Position numbers and translations under genes: made by a program. Positions 54,258 to 61,217 of a stretch of 64,000 nt of DNA are shown here, piece after piece. Source of the stretch: Chromobacterium alkanivorans (GTDB taxonomy: Bacteria > Pseudomonadota > Gammaproteobacteria > Burkholderiales > Chromobacteriaceae); assembly GCF_016937655.1 (NCBI RefSeq), contig NZ_JAFHKL010000012.1:62001-126000 (forward strand), given 5' to 3'. The notes beneath the pieces are model-generated. The model worked only from the letters and a program-made list of their open reading frames with translations, ran no database searches and was not told the DNA's origin. Numbering within the stretch: position 1 is the stretch's first letter; every line of letters starts with the position of its first letter.

Positions 54258-55079
54258 ATGCAAAAACTCATCATCACCGCCGCCGTCAACGGCGGCATCA
54301 CCAACCGCCAGAAACATCCGGGCGTGCCGTTTTCGCCGGAAGAAATCGCCCAGGCCGCCTATGAATGCTGGAACGCCGGCGCTTCGGTGGTCCACATCCA
54401 CGCCCGCAACCCGGACGGCACCCCCAGCTACGACGCGGACATCTACGGCGATATCGTCCGCCGCATCCGCGAGCGCTGCGACATCCTGATCAATCTGAGC
54501 ACCTCCGGCCTCAACCTGCCGCCGCAGCTGGAGAAGAAGGAAGCCTGGAACCATCTGTCCTTCCGTCCGGACATCGCCTCCTTCAACTGCGGCTCGGTCA
54601 ACCACGGCAGCAAGCCCTTCATCAATCCGCCGGAGCTGGCGCGCGCGCTGGCGCTGGACATCCGCGAATACCGCGCCAAGCCGGAGATCGAGGTTTACCA
54701 CCAGGGCATCATCGGCGAGGCGCTGAAGTTGCAGGAAGACGGCTATCTGAGCGGCCCGCTGTGCTTCAGCTTCGCCATGGGCATACAGGGCGGCGCGGCC
54801 GCCACTTGCAAGAACCTGCTGCATTTCGTCGAAAGCATTCCGCGGGACAGCGTGTGGTCGGCGCTGGGCATAGGCAAACACCAGCTGGCGATCAATCTGC
54901 ACACCCTGCTGCTGGGCGGCCATGTGCGCACCGGCCTGGAAGACAACGTCTATTACCGCTACGGCGAACTGGCCCGCGACAACGCCCAATTGGTGGAGCG
55001 CCTGGCGCGTCTGGCCGGCGAAGTCGGCCGCGAGATCGCCTCTCCCGCCGAAGCCAAGCAGATTCTGGGCATCCACTAA
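54258..55079 (+). CDS. BKACE family beta-keto acid cleavage enzyme (DUF849)
   Basis: A 273-residue Zn-dependent TIM-barrel enzyme. BKACE enzymes combine a beta-keto acid with acetyl-CoA to give acetoacetate and a new CoA thioester; the founding member Kce acts in lysine fermentation. With the start at ATG 54258 (MQKLIITAAVNGG), the zinc ligands fall at His46 and His48 (VVHIHARN) and Glu228 (RTGLEDNVYYR), matching Kce numbering closely, which supports this start over ATG 54243. The actual substrate here is unknown. The AONS and carboxylase genes downstream suggest a CoA-ester pathway. A palindromic repeat begins at its stop. Confidence 0.92.
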   Translation: MQKLIITAAVNGGITNRQKHPGVPFSPEEIAQAAYECWNAGASVVHIHARNPDGTPSYDADIYGDIVRRIRERCDILINLSTSGLNLPPQLEKKEAWNHLSFRPDIASFNCGSVNHGSKPFINPPELARALALDIREYRAKPEIEVYHQGIIGEALKLQEDGYLSGPLCFSFAMGIQGGAAATCKNLLHFVESIPRDSVWSALGIGKHQLAINLHTLLLGGHVRTGLEDNVYYRYGELARDNAQLVERLARLAGEVGREIASPAEAKQILGIH

Positions 55080-55213
55080 GAACATGTTTACGTTCTCGCG
55101 AGCAAGAGCGAGACAAGGCGAAAACGGCTGAAGAAGCGGAGTGTGCATACGGTGCATGAGCATTCTGAAGACGGTTTCAACGCCGTATCGCCGACGCGCA
55201 GCAGATCGTAACG
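55079..55213. repeat. Intergenic palindromic repeat, copy after BKACE
   Basis: It begins at the BKACE TAA with AAGAACATGTTTACGTTCTC and continues GCGAGCAAGAGCGAGACAAG, GAAGAAGCGGAGTGTGC, GGTGCATGAGCATTCTGAAG, CGCCGTATCGCCGACGCGCA, and ends GCAGATCGTAA. Here the central palindrome is GTGCATAC/GGTGCAT instead of GTAC. It fills the 160-bp gap to the esterase gene inside an otherwise tight operon. Confidence 0.88.
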
Positions 55214-55238
55214 CCAAGCCATTCAAAGGACACACTAT

Positions 55239-55907
55239 ATGAGCACGATCGATCCCAATCCGCACAAAGAACAGGGCCTGGAAATCTACGGCGCGCCGCT
55301 GAACCAGGCCAAACTCGCCGTGGTGCTGCTGCACGGCCGCCGCCAGAGCGCCCAGGACGCCTACAAGAACGGCGAGGCCATCGGCCTGGCCGACGTCGCC
55401 TACATCCTGCCCAGCGCCAAGGACCGCACCTGGTATCCGCACAGCTTCATGGCGCCGCTGGACAGCAATCAGCCCTCGCTGGACCAGGCGCTGGATTGCG
55501 TCGCCGCCACCATAGAAGAGCTGCGCGGCTACGGCTTCGCCGACCGCCAAATCGTGCTGATGGGCTTCTCCCAGGGCGCTTGCCTGGCCGCCGAGTACCT
55601 CTATCGCCGCCCCGGCCCGATAGGCGGGCTGATCGCCTTCTCCGGCGGCCTGTTCGGCCCCGACGAGGCCGCCTGGGGCGCGCCGTCCGCGGCGCTGGAC
55701 TTCCCGGCCTTCTTCGGCACCAGCGACAGCGACAGCTGGATGCCGCTGGAACGCATCGAGCGCAGCGCCGACGCCTTCCGCCGCGCCGGCGCCGAGGTGG
55801 ATTTCCGCGTTTACCCGGACATGCCCCACCACGTCTGCGCCGACGAGATCGACGCCGCGCGCGATCTGCTGTCCGCGCTGCTGCAACCGCAAACCAGCCT
55901 GAGCTGA
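55239..55907 (+). CDS. Phospholipase/carboxylesterase-type alpha/beta hydrolase
   Basis: A 222-residue esterase or thioesterase of the acyl-protein-thioesterase-like family. The nucleophile elbow is GFSQGA (Ser111). Asp163 or Asp165 (GTSDSDSW) and His197 (DMPHHVC) complete the triad. The oxyanion segment reads LLHGRRQSA, where HGxG is commoner, so HGRR is slightly unusual. No signal peptide is present. It lies 12 nt before the thiolase gene. It could release a CoA or ester product of the pathway. Confidence 0.85.
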   Translation: MSTIDPNPHKEQGLEIYGAPLNQAKLAVVLLHGRRQSAQDAYKNGEAIGLADVAYILPSAKDRTWYPHSFMAPLDSNQPSLDQALDCVAATIEELRGYGFADRQIVLMGFSQGACLAAEYLYRRPGPIGGLIAFSGGLFGPDEAAWGAPSAALDFPAFFGTSDSDSWMPLERIERSADAFRRAGAEVDFRVYPDMPHHVCADEIDAARDLLSALLQPQTSLS

Positions 55908-55919
55908 GAGGAGACCGAG

Positions 55920-57122
55920 ATGACCGACGCCTTCATCTGCGACGCCGTGCGCACCCCCATCGGCCGCTTCGGCGGCGCCCTGTCCGGCGTGCGCGCCGAC
56001 GATCTGGCCGCGGCGCCGCTGCGCGCGCTGCTGGAACGCAATCCGGGCCTGGACCCGGCGGCAATCGACGAAGTGATCCTGGGCTGCGCCAATCAGGCCG
56101 GCGAGGACAACCGCAACGTGGCCCGCATGAGCCTGCTGCTGGCCGGCTATCCGGAGAGCACCCCGGGCCTGACGGTGAACCGCCTGTGCGCGTCCGGCCT
56201 GGACGCGGTGGCGCTGGCGGCGCGCGCAATCAAATCCGGCGAGGCCGAGCTGCTGATCGCCGGCGGCGTGGAGTCCATGTCGCGCGCGCCCTTTGTGATG
56301 CCGAAATCGGAAAAGGCCTTCGGCCGCGACATGCAGATCTACGACACCACCATAGGCTGGCGTTTCGTCAATCCGGCGATGGAGAAGCAATACGGCGTGG
56401 ACACCATGCCGGCCACGGCGGAAAACGTGGCGCGCGAATTCGGCGTCAGCCGCCAGGATCAGGACGCCTTCGCGCTGCGCAGCCAGCAACGCTACTTCGC
56501 CGCGCTGGAAACCGGCGCCTTCGCCGAGGAGATCGTGCCGGTGGCGATTCCGCGCCGCAAGCAGGACCCGCTGATCGTCAGCCGCGACGAGCACCCGCGC
56601 CAGACTTCGCTGGAGGATCTGGCCAAGCTCAAGGCGCTGTTCGGCCCGGAGTCCAGCATCACCGCCGGCAACGCCTCCGGCGTCAACGACGGCGCGGCGG
56701 CGATGATCGTCGCCTCGGCCGCGGCGGCGCAACGCCACGGCCTGCGTCCGCGCGCGCGGGTGCTGACTTCGGCCAGCTCCGGCATCGCGCCGCGCATCAT
56801 GGGCGCGGGCCCGATCGAGGCCAGCCGCAAGGCGCTGCGCCAGGCCGGCCTCGGCATCGAGGACATCGACGTCATCGAACTGAACGAAGCCTTCGCCGCC
56901 CAGGCGCTGGCGGTCACCCGCGCGCTGGGCCTGCCGGACGACAGCGAACGGGTGAACCCCAAGGGCGGCGCCATCGCGCTGGGCCACCCGCTGGGGATGA
57001 GCGGCAGCCGGCTGGTGTTGACCGCCGCCGCGCAATTGCAGGCCGGCGGCAAGCGCTACGCGCTGTGCACCATGTGCGTGGGCGTTGGGCAGGGCGTGGC
57101 CCTGATTCTGGAACGGGTATAG
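55920..57122 (+). CDS. Thiolase (acetyl-CoA acyltransferase), PcaF-like
   Basis: A 400-residue thiolase. The acyl-accepting Cys90 (VNRLCASGLDAV), His356 (ALGHPLGMSG) and Cys386 (CVGVGQG) form the catalytic set. The C-terminal CxGVGQG is typical of beta-ketoadipyl-CoA thiolases. No other beta-ketoadipate genes are nearby, so the substrate may be another medium or dicarboxylic beta-ketoacyl-CoA. It could make or cleave beta-ketoacyl-CoA that feeds the BKACE or AONS steps. It lies 12 nt after the esterase and 52 nt before the AONS-fold gene. Confidence 0.93.
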   Translation: MTDAFICDAVRTPIGRFGGALSGVRADDLAAAPLRALLERNPGLDPAAIDEVILGCANQAGEDNRNVARMSLLLAGYPESTPGLTVNRLCASGLDAVALAARAIKSGEAELLIAGGVESMSRAPFVMPKSEKAFGRDMQIYDTTIGWRFVNPAMEKQYGVDTMPATAENVAREFGVSRQDQDAFALRSQQRYFAALETGAFAEEIVPVAIPRRKQDPLIVSRDEHPRQTSLEDLAKLKALFGPESSITAGNASGVNDGAAAMIVASAAAAQRHGLRPRARVLTSASSGIAPRIMGAGPIEASRKALRQAGLGIEDIDVIELNEAFAAQALAVTRALGLPDDSERVNPKGGAIALGHPLGMSGSRLVLTAAAQLQAGGKRYALCTMCVGVGQGVALILERV

Positions 57123-57174
57123 GCCGGACGGGGCGGCCATCGCGGCCGCCGCCAAACCATACGAGGGGGGAAAC

Positions 57175-58386
57175 ATGCATCAACACGCCAATATCAAAAA
57201 AGCCATCCAGTTGAGCAACAGCTTCTGGGACATCACCACCCAGGCCGGCATGGCCAATATCGTCACCCGCAACCTGGGCGACGGCCGTCACGAGGCGGTG
57301 TCCAACGGCCGGCGCTTCGTCAATATGTCGTCCTATTCCTATCTGGGCCTGGACTCGCACCCGGACATCCTGCAAGCGGCGGCGGACGCGGTATTGAACA
57401 CCGGCTCGTTGAACACCTCGATTTCGCGCATCCGGGTGCAGTTCGACATCCTGCAGCAGGCGGAGGACGCGCTGGCGGAGCTGGTGGATGCGGAAACGCT
57501 GACCGTGCCGTCCTGCGCCGCCGCCGCCGCGGCCGCCCTGCCCCTGCTGGCCTCCGGCGCGCTGACCGAAAACGTGCCGCCCTTGATGGTGTTCGACAAG
57601 AACGCCCACTTCTGCCTGAACATGATGAAGCCGATCTGCGCCGACGAGGCTGAGATCCAGACCATACGCCACAACGATCTGAACGCGCTGGAAGACCTGT
57701 GCAAAACCCATGCGCGCGTGGCCTACGTCGCCGACGGGGTCTACAGCACCGGCGGCATGGCCCCGGTGCCGGAGCTGCTGGCGCTGCAAGACAAATACGG
57801 CTTGTTCCTGTTCTTCGACGAAGCCCACGGCCTGTCCACGCTGGGCCGCCATGGCCGCGGCCTGGTGCTGGAAACCATGGGCGGCATCAATGAACGCACC
57901 TTGATCGTCACCTCGCTGAACAAGGGCTTCGGCGCGTCCGGCGGCGCCATCTTCCTGGGCCCGCGCCACGACGCGGAGCGCCGCAAGCTGGCCACCCGCT
58001 TCGGCGGCCCGGTGACCTGGTCGCAGCGCATCAACACCGCCGGCCTGGGCGCCATCATCCAGTCCGCGGCCATTCACCGCTCCGAGGAGCTGCCGCGGCT
58101 GCAACAGCGGCTGCAAGACAATATCCGCCTGTTCGACCAGCACGTGGCCTCGGACAACAGCGGCGAGCCGCTGCCCATCCGCTTCGTCTCCATCGGCTCG
58201 GAGGAAAACACCATTTTCTACGCCAAGAGCTTGCTGGAAGACGGTTTCTACACCTCGCCCATCTTCTTCCCGGTGATCGCCAAGGGCCGCGCCGGCCTGC
58301 GCATCATGATCCGCGCCAATATGACGACGCAGGAGATCGAACGCTTCGCCGCCTGCCTCAATCAGCTGCGAGCCGCTCATGAATGA
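57175..58386 (+). CDS. Alpha-oxoamine synthase-fold PLP enzyme (KBL/BioF-like), atypical
   Basis: A 403-residue fold-type I PLP enzyme related to 2-amino-3-ketobutyrate CoA ligase, 8-amino-7-oxononanoate synthase and ALA synthase, which condense an amino acid with an acyl-CoA and release CO2. The PLP Lys is Lys250 (TSLNKGFGASGG); Asp215 and His218 lie in FFDEAHGLSTLG. The usual GxGxxR...G segment is changed to NTGSLNTSISRIRVQF (residues 76-91), followed by an Ala-rich stretch. The sequence does not look like CqsA. No biotin or threonine-catabolism genes are near. GAGGGG precedes the ATG. It overlaps the MFS gene by 8 nt. Confidence 0.85.
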   Translation: MHQHANIKKAIQLSNSFWDITTQAGMANIVTRNLGDGRHEAVSNGRRFVNMSSYSYLGLDSHPDILQAAADAVLNTGSLNTSISRIRVQFDILQQAEDALAELVDAETLTVPSCAAAAAAALPLLASGALTENVPPLMVFDKNAHFCLNMMKPICADEAEIQTIRHNDLNALEDLCKTHARVAYVADGVYSTGGMAPVPELLALQDKYGLFLFFDEAHGLSTLGRHGRGLVLETMGGINERTLIVTSLNKGFGASGGAIFLGPRHDAERRKLATRFGGPVTWSQRINTAGLGAIIQSAAIHRSEELPRLQQRLQDNIRLFDQHVASDNSGEPLPIRFVSIGSEENTIFYAKSLLEDGFYTSPIFFPVIAKGRAGLRIMIRANMTTQEIERFAACLNQLRAAHE

Positions 58387-59590
58387 GAAAACCCTGAGCG
58401 CTCCGCAAACCGCGCTGGCGCAGCCGGCCGGCCGGCTGATGGCGCTGGCCTGCCTGATCGTGTTCATGGCGCAGATGGCCACCACCGTGTATCTGCCGTC
58501 GCTGCCGGCGGTGATGCGGGAGCTGGCGATGAGCCAGAGCCTGGTGGAGATGTCGATTTCCGGCTATGTGGTGGGCGCGGCCTTGCCGGTGCTGTTCTGG
58601 GGCTCGGCGGCCGACCGCTGGGGCCGGCGCGGGCCGCTGCTGATGTCGCTGGCGCTGTTCGTCGTCTGCAGCCTGTTGCTCGCCTTCGTCTCCAGCGCCG
58701 CCGAGCTGCTGGCGCTGCGGGTGGCGCAAGGCATCGCCGGCGGCGGCGCGGCCATCATCGCCCGCATCATCGTGCGCGACCACTGGCGCGGCGACGATCT
58801 GGCGCGCAAATTGTCCGTGCTCTCCATCGCCTTCATCACCGCGCTGGGCGGCGGACAGTTCATCGGCGGCCTGATCGGCAAATACAGCCACTGGGAAGCC
58901 GGCTTCGCCTTGATGGCGGCCACCGGCGCCGCGGCGGCGCTGCTGACCATGGGCCTGCCGCTGCAAGCCGGCCGCCCGGCCGCCGCGGCCTCCGGCCCCA
59001 GCCCGTACTGGCGCATCCTGCGCCGCCCCGGCTTCCTGTGGCCGGCCTGCGCCGGCGGTCTGGGCTTCGCCACCACGGTGACTCTGCAAGAGGTCAGCCC
59101 CTTTGTGTTTCAGGAGCACTTCGGCCTGGAAGTGGCCGGCTTCGGCAACGTCGGCCTGTTGATCGGCTTGTCCTACTTCAGCGGCGCCATGGTGGTGAAC
59201 CGCCTGGTGGCTCGCGTGGGCGGGCTGCGGCTGATGCGCGCCGGCGCGGCGCTGCTGGCCGCGGCCACGCTGGCCATGCTGCTGGGCTGGCATCTGGGCC
59301 TACTGGAGCGCCTGCCCGGCCTGTGGCTGTTCATCGGCCTCTACTGCCTGACCATTTTCGGACAGGCGGTGCTGTTTCCCAACAGCATGGCCACCGCCGT
59401 CAGCGACGCCAAGGAACACGGCGCGCACGCGATGGCGCTGTGCGGCTTCCTGCAACAGGGGCTGGCCGGCATCGCCGCCACCGGCTCGGTGCTGCTGCAT
59501 CACGACGGCGCCTGGACGCTGGCGGTGGCCGCCCTGGGCCTGTTGACCCTGTCCCAAGTGCTGTTCAAGGTGCGCGCGCACGCCGCCTGA
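58379..59590 (+). CDS. MFS transporter, Bcr/CflA-type drug or metabolite exporter
   Basis: A 403-residue, 12-helix major facilitator with the DHA1 Bcr/CflA pattern: VYLPSLPAVMRELAMSQSLV after helix 1, and the motif A region GSAADRWGRRGPLLMSLALF. Such proteins usually export drugs or small metabolites. The start lies 8 nt inside the AONS-fold gene, so the two are translationally coupled. It is the second exporter in this operon, implying that a small molecule leaves the cell. Confidence 0.9.
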   Translation: MNEKTLSAPQTALAQPAGRLMALACLIVFMAQMATTVYLPSLPAVMRELAMSQSLVEMSISGYVVGAALPVLFWGSAADRWGRRGPLLMSLALFVVCSLLLAFVSSAAELLALRVAQGIAGGGAAIIARIIVRDHWRGDDLARKLSVLSIAFITALGGGQFIGGLIGKYSHWEAGFALMAATGAAAALLTMGLPLQAGRPAAAASGPSPYWRILRRPGFLWPACAGGLGFATTVTLQEVSPFVFQEHFGLEVAGFGNVGLLIGLSYFSGAMVVNRLVARVGGLRLMRAGAALLAAATLAMLLGWHLGLLERLPGLWLFIGLYCLTIFGQAVLFPNSMATAVSDAKEHGAHAMALCGFLQQGLAGIAATGSVLLHHDGAWTLAVAALGLLTLSQVLFKVRAHAA

Positions 59591-59607
59591 ATCGAGGAAG
59601 CTTATTC

Positions 59608-61212
59608 ATGTCCCGTATCGAATCCCGCGTTCCCGCCTCGGGCGAGGCGTTTGAACGCAATGTCGAAGCCTACCGCCAGCTGCGCGAGCGCATCGCCGCC
59701 GCCCGCGACGCCGCCGTGCAAGGCGGCGGCCCGGAGGCGCGCGCCAAACAGGCGGCCAAGGGCAAGCTGTCGCCGCGCGAGCGCCTGTCGCTGCTGCTGG
59801 ACCCCGGCACGCCTTTTCTGGAGATCGGCCAGCTGGCCGCCCACGAGGTTTACGACCACGCGGTGCCTTGCGCCGGCATCGTCACCGGCATCGGCATCGT
59901 CGCCGGCCACGCGGTGGCGGTGTTCGCCAACGACGCCTCGGTCAAGGGCGGCACCTATTACCCGCTGACGCTGCGCAAGCATCTGCGCACCCAGCAGATC
60001 GCCCGCGAACAAGGCCTGCCCTGCCTGTATCTGGTGGATTCCGGCGGGGTCTACCTGCCCTTGCAGGAAGAAATCTTCCCGGACGAGCAGCACTTCGGCC
60101 GCATTTTCCGCAATATCGCCGAAATGTCGGCGCTGGGCCTGCCGCAGATCTCGGCGGTGCTCGGCTCCTGCACCGCCGGCGGCGCCTACATCCCGGCGAT
60201 GAGCGACGAGACCATCATCGTGCGCGGCAACGGCTCCATCTTTCTGGGCGGCCCGCAACTGGTGCGCGCCGCCACCGGCGTGATCGTGGACGCGGAAACC
60301 CTGGGCGGCGCCGACGTGCATACCCGCGACAGCGGGGTGGCCGACCACTACGCGCTCAGCGACGAACACGCGCTGCGGCTGATGCGCGACATCGTGGCGC
60401 GGCGAGGCCGCGGCCGGCAGTACGCGCCGCCGCAAGCGCCGCGGCCGCCGCGTTACGACCCGGCGGAGCTGGCCGGCATCGTCAGCGCCAACCCGCGCGA
60501 GCATATTCCGGCGCGGGAAATCCTGGCCCGGCTGCTGGACGACTCCGCCTTCGCCGAGTACCGCGCCCGTTTCGGCGCCACCATTCTGTGCGGCACCGGC
60601 CACATCGGCGGCTATCCGGTGGGCGTGCTGATCAACGATGGCGTGCTGTTCTCGGAAAGCGCGCAAAAAGCGGCCAACTTCATCGAACTCTGCGCCCAGC
60701 GCGGCATTCCGCTGCTATTCCTGCACAATATCAACGGCTTCATGGTGGGCGCGGAATACGAGGCCGGCGGCATCGCCAAGCACGGAGCCAAGATGGTCAA
60801 CGCCGCCTCCTGCGCCCGCGTGCCCAAATTCAGCATCCTGATCGGCGGCAGCTACGGCGCCGGCAATCTGGCCATGTGCGGCCGCGCCATCGGCCCGCAG
60901 TTGATGGCGATGTGGCCCAACGCCAAGACCACGGTGGTGGGCGGCGAACAGGCGGCGACGGTGCTGGCGCTGATCCGCGCCGAGCAGCTGGAAAAACAGG
61001 GCAAGGCCTGGACACCGGAAGAAGAGGAAAGCTTCAAGCGCCCGATCCGCGACGCCTACGAACGCCAGGGCCAGGCGCTGTACGTGGCCTCGCGCATGTG
61101 GGTGGACGCCATCGTCGATCCGGCCCAGACCCGCGAATGGCTGGCGCTCAGCCTGGCGCTGGCCGCAGCCGCCCCCGTCCAAGACACCCGCTTCGGCGTT
61201 TTCAGGATGTAA
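59608..61212 (+). CDS. Acyl-CoA carboxylase, carboxyltransferase subunit (methylcrotonyl-CoA type)
   Basis: A 534-residue carboxyltransferase with N- and C-terminal crotonase-like halves, close to the beta subunit of 3-methylcrotonyl-CoA or related carboxylases. Motifs include KGKLSPRERLSLLLDPGTPF, GSCTAGGAYIPAMSDE and the oxyanion-site region GGSYGAGNLAMCGRA. In leucine degradation this gene normally sits with isovaleryl-CoA dehydrogenase, an enoyl-CoA hydratase and HMG-CoA lyase; none is present here. It follows the MFS gene by 17 nt and precedes the biotin subunit by 5 nt. Confidence 0.9.
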   Translation: MSRIESRVPASGEAFERNVEAYRQLRERIAAARDAAVQGGGPEARAKQAAKGKLSPRERLSLLLDPGTPFLEIGQLAAHEVYDHAVPCAGIVTGIGIVAGHAVAVFANDASVKGGTYYPLTLRKHLRTQQIAREQGLPCLYLVDSGGVYLPLQEEIFPDEQHFGRIFRNIAEMSALGLPQISAVLGSCTAGGAYIPAMSDETIIVRGNGSIFLGGPQLVRAATGVIVDAETLGGADVHTRDSGVADHYALSDEHALRLMRDIVARRGRGRQYAPPQAPRPPRYDPAELAGIVSANPREHIPAREILARLLDDSAFAEYRARFGATILCGTGHIGGYPVGVLINDGVLFSESAQKAANFIELCAQRGIPLLFLHNINGFMVGAEYEAGGIAKHGAKMVNAASCARVPKFSILIGGSYGAGNLAMCGRAIGPQLMAMWPNAKTTVVGGEQAATVLALIRAEQLEKQGKAWTPEEEESFKRPIRDAYERQGQALYVASRMWVDAIVDPAQTREWLALSLALAAAAPVQDTRFGVFRM

Positions 61213-61217
61213 ACACC

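Noticed and set aside
54144-57176. Open frame of about 1010 codons antisense to BKACE, esterase and thiolase
   Set aside because: No domain is recognisable, and the opposite strand carries three complete enzymes with active sites. It is a GC-bias shadow.
57175-58386. CqsA-type autoinducer synthase
   Set aside because: The N-terminus and substrate-site segments do not resemble CqsA and no CqsS-type sensor is nearby. The broader AONS-fold call is kept.
59868-61217. In-frame extension that would fuse an unknown 450-residue N-terminus to the biotin carboxylase subunit
   Set aside because: The extension overlaps the carboxyltransferase gene in another frame and is Arg-rich. A clear start (MFKRILIANRGE) lies at 61218.
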